Below the pieces are notes generated by a model. That model was not told the origin of the DNA, did not search any database, and was given only the letters and a program-made list of their open reading frames with translations. Shown here one piece after another: positions 26,510 through 34,599 of a stretch of 64,000 bases of DNA (positions within the stretch are counted from its first letter, which is position 1; the number at the start of each line of letters is the position of its first letter). Made by a program: the position numbers and the translations under genes. Origin of the DNA: an uncultured Dorea sp. (GTDB lineage: Bacteria; Bacillota; Clostridia; Lachnospirales; Lachnospiraceae); NCBI GenBank assembly GCA_910580235.1, contig CAJTVU010000004.1, positions 62,001 through 126,000 of the forward strand, given 5' to 3'.

Positions 26510-26756
26510 GCAGGCTTCCTCCCTGATATGATGGTCAAGCTGCAAAGCCAGCATTTTTATTTTGCGACTCTCTTTTACTCCATGCAACCGTCGCAATTTA
26601 CTGGCTTTGCATGGAGAAATGCTTTGTTTCTTTTTTGGTGTTGATACACATACAAACCACTTCTTTCTCTATGTCTGACACATTGAGCTGACAGAAGCTA
26701 ATTTGAAAAATTAACCTACATTTAAAAAATTTCCCTGAAAGCTAACATCCATTCAA
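26440..26756. other. AT-rich intergenic stretch
   Basis: Apart from the broken gene (to 26509) this stretch holds only short frames and a run containing two copies of GCATGGAG and CATGCA-type words (26580-26615). No RNA gene or promoter other than that of the XRE gene is recognised. Confidence 0.4.
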
Positions 26757-26785
26757 TTGTTGCGATTTCCTCTCAATGGTATAAT
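26757..26785 (+). promoter_or_regulatory. Promoter of the XRE regulator gene
   Basis: TTGTTG (26757-26762), a 17-bp spacer and TATAAT (26780-26785) form a good SigA-type promoter 46 bp before the XRE start. No operator symmetry was noticed. Confidence 0.7.
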
Positions 26786-26831
26786 TAAGACGACAAAAGC
26801 TTTTGTACTATTCATATTAGGAGATGGTATT

Positions 26832-27911
26832 ATGCCAATGAATCTGGTAATTCAGGAAAAGAGAAAAAAATTAGGATTAACGCAGGAGCAGGTAGCGGAA
26901 TACCTCAATGTGTCGGTCCCCGCCGTCAGCAAATGGGAGAAAGGCTCTACAAGCCCGGACATCTCACTGCTGGCTCCACTAGCCCGTCTGCTCAAGATTG
27001 ATTTGAATACCCTGTTCTGCTTTCAGGAAGATCTGTCACAACAGGAGATCGGGCATTTCTGCAAAGAGATTGCGGCTCTTGTCCAGACAAAGGGATTTGC
27101 GGCCGCCTTTGAAGAAGCGGCGCAAAAGGTCCACGAATATCCGCACAATGAGAATTTATTGCATTGTCTTGCCTTTCAGCTTGACGGCCTGCTTTGCATG
27201 TCCGGGCTGTCCGCCGATGAAGCGCGCCAATATGACGATATGCTCGTTAAATGGTACCATGCCCTTTCAGAGAGCAGTGACAGCAAGATCAGCAACAGCG
27301 CGCGCTATATGATGGTAAGCAGGCTGATCCGAAGCGGCGATTATGACAAAGCGCAGGAAATTTTAAATCTAATGCCTGATAAAGAGGGCTTCTACAATAG
27401 TATGGCAGATAAACAGATGCTGCAAGTTAATATATACCTGGGCCAAGGCAAGGCAGAGGAGGCTGTTAAAGGCTTGCAGAACGCCTTGCTCCTGGCGCTT
27501 AATAAGGTACAGATGCTGCTCTACAAAATGGTCGACGCCGAATTGGCGTCTGGCAGTGCACAGACTGCAAAAAGCATCGCGGATAAAGCAAGCCAAATGG
27601 CATCTCTCTTTGACTTATGGGAATACAATGCATTTGTGGCTCCTCTGCAAATAGCCGGCGCAGAGAAGGATGCCAATACATGTATCTGCCTTCTGCGGAA
27701 AATGCTTGCAGCAATGCTCACCCCATGGGATATGAGCGGCTCCTCACTGTTCTATCGCATTGCAAAGATCTCCGATCCGAAACAAATGCTTCCGGCAATC
27801 CTGTCAGAAATGGAAGAGGATCCTGCATATGCTTTTCTCCAAAGCCATGATGGATTTAAAGAGCTGATTTCTGAGTACAAGCAAAGCATCCGTGGATATT
27901 GCAAAGACTGA
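26832..27911 (+). CDS. XRE-family regulator with a TPR-like helical domain
   Basis: This 359-residue protein has an N-terminal HTH (residues about 3-58: IQEKRKKLGLTQEQVAEYLNVSVPAVSKWEKG, then SLLAPLARLLKIDLNTLFCF) and a C-terminal all-helical repeat region of about 290 residues. That layout resembles helix-repeat regulators which bind peptides or partner proteins. The start follows AGGAGA. It is a self-standing gene with its own promoter. The target is unknown. The region around it is AT-rich and repeat-laden, suggesting an accessory patch. Confidence 0.88.
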   Translation: MPMNLVIQEKRKKLGLTQEQVAEYLNVSVPAVSKWEKGSTSPDISLLAPLARLLKIDLNTLFCFQEDLSQQEIGHFCKEIAALVQTKGFAAAFEEAAQKVHEYPHNENLLHCLAFQLDGLLCMSGLSADEARQYDDMLVKWYHALSESSDSKISNSARYMMVSRLIRSGDYDKAQEILNLMPDKEGFYNSMADKQMLQVNIYLGQGKAEEAVKGLQNALLLALNKVQMLLYKMVDAELASGSAQTAKSIADKASQMASLFDLWEYNAFVAPLQIAGAEKDANTCICLLRKMLAAMLTPWDMSGSSLFYRIAKISDPKQMLPAILSEMEEDPAYAFLQSHDGFKELISEYKQSIRGYCKD

Positions 27912-27927
27912 AAGATTAGCTTATAAA

Positions 27928-28012
27928 GGCACACTCACCCTTGTAAGCTGAGGGTAAAGTGTTGTAAAATAAATATATTCTAAGTATCTATATACCCTCA
28001 ATATACAAGGGT
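27928..28012. repeat. Paired, outward-facing ends of the TACCCTCAG family (B3)
   Basis: GTAAGCTGAGGGTA ends at 27956 and TACCCTCAATATACAAGGGT runs 27993-28012. The two 20-base arms pair at 17 positions across a 36-base AT-rich loop. Compared with the 14000 element the ends face away from each other, so these may be the right end of one lost element and the left end of another. The right arm lies 18 bp before the NYN gene start. Confidence 0.6.
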
Positions 28013-28030
28013 AGGAAGGGAGAATATGCT

Positions 28031-28840
28031 ATGAATGAAAAACAAATAGCTATATTAATTGATGGGGATAATATTTCACCAAAGTATGCCTCATATATCC
28101 GCCAAGAAGCTGCAATGATCGGAAGAATTAAAATCTTTCGATTATATGGCTCAATCAGCTCTTCAACTGTCAAGTCATGGTATGGGATTATGCCAAAATA
28201 CGGAATAAGCCCGATTTTACAAATATCCTATTCACAAAGAAAAAGCATTGCAGACCAGGCTTTAACAATTGACGCGATGGATATCCTGTATAGCGGAGAG
28301 ATAAACACTATTTGTCTCGTGACAAGCGATAGCGATTTCACCAAATTAGCTTATCGTATAAAAGAATCCGGAAAAGAGCTCATAGGAATGGGGGAACAAA
28401 AAACAAATGAGTCTTTTGCACAGGCATGCGACGAATTTAAAGTGCTTGATTTGATTTATCAGGTCGAGAATAATGCAGGGCCCGAAAAAGAGGAGGCAAT
28501 CGAAGAAGAGCCAGAAGCTGCATTGGAAGCCCCAATCGAAGAAGTTCTTGAAGATGAGATCAAAGCAATCAGCATACCTACAGAGCAGGAAATCATTGAA
28601 AATATCTTAAATTCTCTTGACGAAGATTGGGAAAACCTTGCAAATGTCGGCTTCGCTTTGAATAAACAGATATCAGGATTTGATGCCAGAAACTACGGAT
28701 ACAGAAATATGACTCAATTTATAACAAACCATAAGGAACAATTTGATCTAAACATTGAGACAGCAAAAGATGGAATACACAGGGTCGTATATATTAAAAA
28801 GAAAACAGCCAATGATGAGGCCGTTTCAAAGTCTGTATAA
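28031..28840 (+). CDS. NYN-domain nuclease with C-terminal LOTUS/OST-HTH domain
   Basis: This 269-residue protein has an N-terminal NYN/PIN-like domain with acidic residues Asp11 and Asp13 (LIDGDN) and TSDSDF (about 98-103), forming the metal site of a ribonuclease fold. An acidic linker (about 150-185, EEEPEAALEAP) and a C-terminal winged-helix LOTUS domain follow (about 190-262: NVGFALNKQISGFDARNYG, then MTQFITNHKEQFDL). LOTUS domains bind RNA, so RNA processing or decay is likely. It starts behind GGGAGAA and a solo element end. The base composition is lower in G+C than the flanking genes. Confidence 0.85.
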   Translation: MNEKQIAILIDGDNISPKYASYIRQEAAMIGRIKIFRLYGSISSSTVKSWYGIMPKYGISPILQISYSQRKSIADQALTIDAMDILYSGEINTICLVTSDSDFTKLAYRIKESGKELIGMGEQKTNESFAQACDEFKVLDLIYQVENNAGPEKEEAIEEEPEAALEAPIEEVLEDEIKAISIPTEQEIIENILNSLDEDWENLANVGFALNKQISGFDARNYGYRNMTQFITNHKEQFDLNIETAKDGIHRVVYIKKKTANDEAVSKSV

Positions 28841-28905
28841 AAGCCAGAAACTGAAATAAGATATACCATCAGCTCCTAAGAGGCAACGCCGTTTCTCAGG
28901 TTTTA

Positions 28906-28933
28906 GGATAGACCCTAGAGTATGGGTCTATCC
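28906..28933. terminator. Hairpin downstream of the NYN gene
   Basis: GGATAGACCC (28906-28915) pairs perfectly with GGGTCTATCC (28924-28933) around an 8-base loop. There is no T run on either side, so it could be a factor-dependent terminator or a 3' stabilising hairpin between the NYN gene and the convergent membrane-protein gene. Confidence 0.45.
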
Positions 28934-28996
28934 CAAAGTCAGTATCTCACTTCCTCTAATCGGTTCCGGCAGAATTCCGTCCTTACATCTCCAGAT

Positions 28997-29407
28997 TTAT
29001 AAATCCTTGCTCACATTTTTGGCTGAGACAAGAAATAGGATTGGCACAATGCTGCTTGCAGCCACTGTACTGATCCGCTCTATATCCGCATCCCCGAACA
29101 GTGTCAGCGCTCCTGAGACGACTGCGGCAATCAAGCCGATCCACCCAAGCTTTACTGCCATAGATAGGCTGTTCTTATTCCCTTTTTCTCCTTTCAGGCC
29201 GCACCAGCCGCAGCTAAAATTAAATATAGCAGAAATCAATCCTAAGACAGCAGACACTTTCATAGCAGTAAGCGCCTCCTGTTCTGCAGGAAGCTTTACA
29301 AGACTGCCCATAAGATCTCCCATTACCAAAGTGGCAATCCCAACAACAACGCCTAAAATACCAATAATAATCTGCAATATAGATAGCCCTTTCAACATTT
29401 TTCTCAT
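28997..29407 (-). CDS. Small four-helix membrane protein of unknown function
   Basis: This 136-residue protein has about four hydrophobic helices (IIIGILGVVVGIATLVMG, VLGLISAIFNFSCGW, LGWIGLIAAVVSGAL, SIVPILFLVSA). It has an excellent AAAGGAGG site before the ATG. No recognised domain. It stands alone between the NYN gene and ppdK. Nothing in the neighbourhood suggests a role. Confidence 0.75.
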   Translation of the reverse strand: MRKMLKGLSILQIIIGILGVVVGIATLVMGDLMGSLVKLPAEQEALTAMKVSAVLGLISAIFNFSCGWCGLKGEKGNKNSLSMAVKLGWIGLIAAVVSGALTLFGDADIERISTVAASSIVPILFLVSAKNVSKDL

Positions 29408-29543
29408 CGTTTATTCCTCCTTTAACTTTCGCTTAAGCACCGTACTTCCCGCAAGACAGCCGGGCCGATGCACCATTATTACCCCATATCTTTATACATC
29501 TTATTGCTCCATAAAACAATCATTTTACCATATTAAGTAAAGT

Positions 29544-29643
29544 GTTACCATATCTGCTTTTCCCTTAAAGGTACGATCGAGACAAAAAATAAGCGTACCA
29601 CTATTTCTAATGATACGCTTATAATTATTCAGATATGGTAAAC
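29544..29643. repeat. 100-bp inverted repeat enclosing the ppdK terminator
   Basis: GTTACCATATCTG (29544-29556) and its inverse at 29630-29643 enclose a second stem at 29589-29622. The nested palindrome structure resembles a small MITE, but it may only be an extended terminator. A third ACCATAT lies at 29527. Confidence 0.4.
29584..29622 (-). terminator. Rho-independent terminator of ppdK
   Basis: On the minus strand ATAAGCGTA (29614-29622) pairs with TACGCTTAT (29589-29597), and a run of T follows (29584-29589). It lies 39 bases beyond the ppdK stop. Confidence 0.75.
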
Positions 29644-29660
29644 ATACAAAATGGTTTCGC

Positions 29661-32285
29661 CTATCTTTGTGATATAGCCGCCTGTGCTGCCGCAAGCCTT
29701 GCGATCGGCACACGGAATGGCGAGCATGACACATAGTCAAGGCCAATCTTATTGCAGAACTCTACAGAGGACGGATCGCCGCCGTGCTCGCCGCAGATTC
29801 CGATATGGAGCGCCGGGTTGGCCGGTTTTCCTAACTTAATAGACATCTCCATCAGCTTGCCAACGCCTGACTGATCAATCTTCGCAAACGGATCGTTCTC
29901 ATAAATCTTCGCATCGTAATATCCATCAAGAAATTTACCTGCATCGTCACGGGAGAAGCCAAATGTCATCTGTGTCAGGTCATTTGTGCCAAAGCAGAAG
30001 AAATCGGCCTCTTTTGCAATCTCATCTGCTGTAAGGGCTGCTCTCGGGATCTCGATCATCGTACCCACCTCGTACTCGATCTTAGTCCCTGCTGCTTCGA
30101 TCTCAGCATCCGCTGTCTCAACAACGAATTTCTTCACATATTTGAATTCTTTAATATCGCCGATAAGCGGGATCATAATCTCCGGCTTCATCTCCCAATC
30201 CGGGTGAGCCTTCTTCACATTGATGGCCGCACGGATGATGGCCTTTGTCTGCATTTTGGCAATCTCAGGATAAGTAACCGTGAGACGGCATCCGCGATGT
30301 CCCATCATCGGGTTGAACTCATGGAGGGAATCAATGAGAGCCTTAATCTCTTCTACTGTCTTGCCCTGAGCATCGGCCAGCTTCTTAATATCATCCTCTT
30401 CTGTCGGAACGAACTCATGGAGCGGCGGATCCAGGAAACGGATCGTAACCGGATTTCCCTCCAGAGCCGTGTAGATCGCCTCAAAGTCTCCCTGCTGGTA
30501 CGGCAGGATCTTCTCAAGAGCGGTTTCTCTTTCTTCGACTGTATCGGCACAGATCATCTCACGGAATGCAGCAATCCTCTCTTCCTCAAAGAACATATGC
30601 TCTGTACGGCAAAGCCCGATGCCCTCTGCCCCCAGCTCCACTGCTTTCTTAGCGTCTGCCGGAGTATCTGCGTTCGTGCGGACTTTCATCTTTCTGAACT
30701 TATCTGCCCATGCCATGATCCTTCCGAACTCGCCGGCGATCTGTGCATCGACCGTCGGAATGATCCCATCGTAAATATTGCCCGTCGTACCGTCGATGGA
30801 AATCGCATCTCCCTCGTGGAACTCTTTTCCGCCAAGGGTGAATTTCTTATTCGCCTCGTCCATAACGATATCGCCGCATCCAGACACACAGCATGTCCCC
30901 ATTCCTCGCGCGACAACGGCTGCATGGGACGTCATTCCGCCGCGGACTGTCAGGATCCCCTGTGAAGACTTCATACCTGTGATATCTTCCGGAGACGTCT
31001 CCAGACGGACAAGAACGACCTTCTCGCCTTTTGCCGCCCACTCTACAGCATCCTCTGCCGTAAATACGACCTTTCCACAGGCTGCTCCCGGAGAAGCTCC
31101 AAGCCCTTTGCCCATCGGCGCTGCTGCTTTCAGGGCTGCCGCGTCGAACTGCGGATGGAGCAGCGTGTCTAAATTGCGCGGATCAATCATCGCAACTGCC
31201 TCTTCCTCTGTCCTCATGCCCTCGTCCACAAGGTCGCATGCGATCTTCAGAGCTGCCTGCGCTGTTCTCTTACCGTTACGTGTCTGTAACATGAAAAGCT
31301 TTCTATCCTGAATGGTGAACTCCATATCCTGCATGTCTCTATAGTGTTTTTCAAGAGTGTCGCATACCTTTGTGAACTGCTCGAACACTTCCGGCATAAC
31401 GTCTGCAAGAGCAGAAATCGGCTGCGGCGTACGGACGCCTGCAACTACGTCCTCTCCCTGGGCATTGATCAGGAACTCGCCCATAAGCTTTCTCTCACCT
31501 GTAGCCGGGTCGCGGGTAAATGCGACGCCTGTACCGGACTCATCAGACCAGTTACCGAACGCCATCTCCTGGACATTGACTGCTGTTCCCCAGGAATACG
31601 GAATATCATTGTCACGGCGGTATACATTGGCACGCGGGTTGTCCCAGGAACGGAATACCGCTTTCACAGCTCCCATCAGCTGCTCTTTCGGGTCAGTCGG
31701 GAAATCTGCGCCGATCTTCTCCTTATATTCAGCCTTGAACTGCTCTGCAAGCTCTTTCAGATCTCCTGCTGTAAGATCAACGTCTTCTGTAACGCCTCTG
31801 TCGGCTTTCATCTTATCGATCAGCTCTTCAAAGTATTTCTTGCCTACTTCCATAACTACGTCGGAGTACATCTGGATGAATCTTCTGTAGCAGTCGCGGG
31901 CCCATCTCTCATTGCCTGTCTTCTTGGCGACAACCTCTACTACTTCCTCATTCAGGCCAAGATTCAGGATCGTATCCATCATGCCCGGCATAGAAGCTCT
32001 TGCTCCAGAGCGCACAGATACAAGAAGCGGATTCTCGCTGTCTCCGAATTTCTTGCCAGTTACTTCTTCCATCTTAACGATAGCATCCATAATCTGAGCC
32101 ATAATCTCGTCGTTAATCTTCTTCCCATCCTCATAGTACTGTGTACAAGCATCTGTTGTAATCGTAAATCCCTGCGGTACCGGGAGACCTAATTTCGTCA
32201 TCTCGGCCAGGTTCGCACCTTTGCCGCCGAGGGTATTCCTCATGCTTGCATCGCCCTCAGTAAACATATAAACCCATTTTGCCAT
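29661..32285 (-). CDS. ppdK: Pyruvate, phosphate dikinase
   Basis: The 874-residue enzyme interconverts pyruvate, ATP and phosphate with phosphoenolpyruvate, AMP and pyrophosphate, and serves glycolysis or gluconeogenesis in anaerobes. The N-terminal ATP-grasp domain begins AKWVYMFTEGDASMRNTLGGKGANLAEM. The swivelling phospho-His domain carries GGMTSHAAVVARGMG (His about 455). The TIM barrel ends with CGEHGGDPSSVEFC, holding the catalytic Cys. The length fits the clostridial enzyme. The start is preceded by AGGAGGT; an ATG 6 bases earlier is out of frame. Confidence 0.97.
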   Translation of the reverse strand: MAKWVYMFTEGDASMRNTLGGKGANLAEMTKLGLPVPQGFTITTDACTQYYEDGKKINDEIMAQIMDAIVKMEEVTGKKFGDSENPLLVSVRSGARASMPGMMDTILNLGLNEEVVEVVAKKTGNERWARDCYRRFIQMYSDVVMEVGKKYFEELIDKMKADRGVTEDVDLTAGDLKELAEQFKAEYKEKIGADFPTDPKEQLMGAVKAVFRSWDNPRANVYRRDNDIPYSWGTAVNVQEMAFGNWSDESGTGVAFTRDPATGERKLMGEFLINAQGEDVVAGVRTPQPISALADVMPEVFEQFTKVCDTLEKHYRDMQDMEFTIQDRKLFMLQTRNGKRTAQAALKIACDLVDEGMRTEEEAVAMIDPRNLDTLLHPQFDAAALKAAAPMGKGLGASPGAACGKVVFTAEDAVEWAAKGEKVVLVRLETSPEDITGMKSSQGILTVRGGMTSHAAVVARGMGTCCVSGCGDIVMDEANKKFTLGGKEFHEGDAISIDGTTGNIYDGIIPTVDAQIAGEFGRIMAWADKFRKMKVRTNADTPADAKKAVELGAEGIGLCRTEHMFFEEERIAAFREMICADTVEERETALEKILPYQQGDFEAIYTALEGNPVTIRFLDPPLHEFVPTEEDDIKKLADAQGKTVEEIKALIDSLHEFNPMMGHRGCRLTVTYPEIAKMQTKAIIRAAINVKKAHPDWEMKPEIMIPLIGDIKEFKYVKKFVVETADAEIEAAGTKIEYEVGTMIEIPRAALTADEIAKEADFFCFGTNDLTQMTFGFSRDDAGKFLDGYYDAKIYENDPFAKIDQSGVGKLMEMSIKLGKPANPALHIGICGEHGGDPSSVEFCNKIGLDYVSCSPFRVPIARLAAAQAAISQR

Positions 32286-32373
32286 CTGCCATGACCTCCT
32301 ATTTATATATATTTGTAAGTCGTACATAATATTTTACTGTTTTTGCCAGTATTCGTCAAGAGGCTGAATATAA

Positions 32374-32455
32374 ATTGGGGACGTACGCTTTTGCTAAAAG
32401 CGTACGTCCCCAATCGCGTTTTAGGGTGTCCCTTTTTCTACAATCGGGTGTCCCC
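32374..32455. repeat. REP-type module 3' of the M18 peptidase gene
   Basis: A palindrome with perfect 19-base arms (ATTGGGGACGTACGCTTTT, loop GCT) runs 32374-32414. After about 18 bases come two direct copies of GGGTGTCCC(C) (to 32455). The same palindrome-plus-doublet order is found on both sides of the transposase relic at 34 kb. The module ends 8 bases from the M18 stop codon. On the minus strand it would form a strong 3' hairpin. Confidence 0.8.
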
Positions 32456-32462
32456 ACTCCTT

Positions 32463-33863
32463 TTATATATTTCTAAGGAATGCTTTATACCCTTTGTATG
32501 CTTCGTAGATATCTGCCTTGCTGGTCACTTCCCACGGCGCATGCATGGAAAGGACCGCAACGCCGCTATCTATAACTTCCATTCCATAATTTGCCATGAT
32601 ATAGGCGATTGTGCCACCGCCCCCTTCGTCAACTTTCCCCAGCTCCGCAAACTGGTACGCCACCTGCTCTTCATCCATCGCCCTGCGTATTTTTGCTAAA
32701 TACTCTGCATTGGCGTCATTGGATCCGCTTTTACCTCTGCTTCCTGTGAATTTATTAAAGACCAATCCTTTTCCAAAAAATGCTGAACTTCTCTTTTCAA
32801 ATGCTTCTGAAAACATCGGGTCATACGCTGCGCTTACGTCGGAAGACAGCATTTTAGAATTCTGCAGCGCCCTTCTTACCTTTAATTCCGATTCGCTGCC
32901 AGACAAGGCAACCAGCTCCGCCACAACATTTTCAAAAAAACGAGAATGCATTCCGGTCGCTCCCACGCTTCCAATCTCTTCCTTGTCCACTAATATACAG
33001 CATGCTGTCCGCCTCACTTCTTGAACATCCATCATAGCGAACAGAGAAGTGAACGCACAAGCACGGTCGTCCTGACCGTAGGCCAGCACCATGCTTCTGT
33101 CAATCCCGCAGTCCCTTGCTCTTCCTGCTGGTACGATTTCTAATTCAGCCGATACAAAATCTTCCTCCTCCATGCCGTAGTACTGTTTCAGAATCTGCAA
33201 GACATTTGCTTTCACTGCCTCTTTTTCCTCCTCCTTCAAATTCTCATCGGATTGAAGTGGACGGCTTCCAAAAAGAAGGTCTAATTTCTCCCCTTCAACT
33301 ACGGCGCTCGCCTTTTTCTCCAACTGCTTCGCTGCCAAATGCACTAGCAAATCCGTGATAACAAAAACCGGATCCTCCTCTTTCTCACCTATACTGATTT
33401 CTTCTAATGTCCCATCCTTCTTCACGACTACGCCGTGGAGAGCAAGCGGAAGCGCTACCCATTGATATTTCTTAATACCACCATAATAATGAGTATCCAG
33501 ATATGCCAGCTCTTCATTCTCATATAACGGATTCTGCTTCACGTCGATACGAGGAGAGTCAATGTGCGCTCCTAAGATGTTCATGCCTTTCTCTAATGGC
33601 TCACTCCCTATGTGGAACATCGCAATACTCTTGTCCATACAGACAGCATACACTTTGTCGCCTGACTTTAATGCCTCTCCAGCCTGGAAGATATCCTCGA
33701 TATTTCGATACCCTTCTTTCACGAGCATATCTATAGCAAGCTTGATGCACTCTCGCTCCGTTTTACCAACATCCAGACACCATTTATATTTTTCATTAAT
33801 CTGATTTAATTCATCAGCCTGCTCTGCTGCATAAGATTTCCATACATTTTTTCTCTCCATCAT
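32463..33863 (-). CDS. M18-family aminopeptidase
   Basis: The 466-residue protein is a zinc aminopeptidase of the aspartyl-aminopeptidase family, cytosolic and usually dodecameric. Metal-site segments are present: GAHIDSPRIDVK (about 98-109), VDKEEIGSVGATG with the catalytic Glu pair, and the late VLSMHAPWE His. Clostridial members with the MERKNVWKSYAAEQ start are usually called M18 peptidase or ApeA. The ATG at 33863 follows AAAAGGAG. It probably degrades peptides from protein turnover. REP modules lie on both sides of the gene. Confidence 0.92.
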   Translation of the reverse strand: MMERKNVWKSYAAEQADELNQINEKYKWCLDVGKTERECIKLAIDMLVKEGYRNIEDIFQAGEALKSGDKVYAVCMDKSIAMFHIGSEPLEKGMNILGAHIDSPRIDVKQNPLYENEELAYLDTHYYGGIKKYQWVALPLALHGVVVKKDGTLEEISIGEKEEDPVFVITDLLVHLAAKQLEKKASAVVEGEKLDLLFGSRPLQSDENLKEEEKEAVKANVLQILKQYYGMEEEDFVSAELEIVPAGRARDCGIDRSMVLAYGQDDRACAFTSLFAMMDVQEVRRTACCILVDKEEIGSVGATGMHSRFFENVVAELVALSGSESELKVRRALQNSKMLSSDVSAAYDPMFSEAFEKRSSAFFGKGLVFNKFTGSRGKSGSNDANAEYLAKIRRAMDEEQVAYQFAELGKVDEGGGGTIAYIMANYGMEVIDSGVAVLSMHAPWEVTSKADIYEAYKGYKAFLRNI

Positions 33864-33900
33864 CAAAAACTCCTTTTCTAATTTTTAAATAAGTATAACA

Positions 33901-33982
33901 TAGGGACGTGCACTTTTGCAAAAAGTGTACGTCCCTTAACGGTGAATAGGGTGTCCCCAAATGCAAAAAGTGGTGTCCCCTT
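33901..33982 (+). repeat. REP-type module, left flank of the transposase relic
   Basis: The palindrome GGGACGTGCACTTTT...AAAAGTGTACGTCCC (about 33903-33935) is followed by GGTGTCCCC, 13 bases, GGTGTCCCC. The 82-bp module is an inverted copy of 34515-34598, with the same order and spacing. It lies about 12 bases past the ancestral stop (33994) of the transposase reading frame. Confidence 0.85.
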
Positions 33983-33993
33983 CGTACTATATC

Positions 33994-34460
33994 CTACGCT
34001 TCTCCTTTGTTTTTTATATCACTCATTATCACGGTGATTAATTTTTTTATTTGCATCTTGTTTATTTTTAGTATTTTCCTGACTCTTTCAATATATTCCA
34101 GACGTATGTCTTTTTCTTCAAATAATATGCATCTGTCTCAATACATTCGCTTAGAAAACGATTTTGAAAAACATGCCCGTTCCGCAAATGCTTGAAATTA
34201 TAATATATTGCATATTCACTTAATATTACTGACATAAATACAGATAAATTATGAAGTTCTGCTCTGATAATGAAATGAGCATGATTTGACATGATACAGT
34301 AGGCACAAACTGTCGCCTCGTATTTTTGAAGATATTTTAAGATAATCTTTCTGAAATAAGACTTTTCTCGTTGCTGGTTGAAGATCCTTTCCTTATTAAT
34401 TCCTTTTACGATTACGTGATATACACCTGTTGAACTTTCTCTACGGCGTTTTCTTGGCAT
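33994..34460 (-). pseudogene. REP-associated tyrosine transposase (RAYT/Y1) relic
   Basis: The intact frame (34068-34460, 130 residues) is the N-terminal part of a Y1 HUH-type transposase: YHVIVKGINKERIF (14-27), the HUH metal motif MSNHAHFII (His60, His62) and FQNRFLSE. Tyr112 or Tyr113 in DAYYL is the likely nucleophile. Just after it the frame changes. A one-step shift continues to a TAG at 33994 with a basic helical tail (RKILKINKMQIKKLI), and the usual YIHxNP segment is missing. It is therefore probably frameshifted and internally deleted. RAYTs are single-copy, domesticated relatives of IS200 that act on REP sequences. Confidence 0.8.
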
Positions 34461-34514
34461 CTGGCATCTGACCCCTTCCTTCCATCAGAAGCGTCAAGAC
34501 ACTATTTCGAATTC

Positions 34515-34598
34515 AAGGGACACCTCTTTCTGCATTTGGGGACACCCCATTTTCCGTTAGGGGACGTACGCTTTTGCAAAAAGCGTACGTCCCCTAAC
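34515..34598 (-). repeat. REP-type module, right flank of the transposase relic
   Basis: A perfect palindrome with 20-base arms (GTTAGGGGACGTACGCTTTT, loop GCA) spans 34556-34598. Reading the minus strand it is followed by GGTGTCCCC, 13 bases, GGTGTCCC. It is the inverted partner of 33901-33982. It ends one base from the kbl stop codon (34600-34602). Confidence 0.88.
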
Positions 34599-34599
34599 A

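Noticed and set aside
27956..27993. Invertible promoter between inverted repeats
   Set aside because: Only 36 bp lie between imperfect arms, no recombinase gene is nearby, and no clear promoter lies inside.
30204..31311. Plus-strand frames of 177-253 codons
   Set aside because: They are antisense to ppdK, a well conserved gene read without interruption on the other strand.
31344..32192. Plus-strand frame of 282 codons
   Set aside because: Antisense to the ATP-grasp domain of ppdK; composition is a mirror of its codons.
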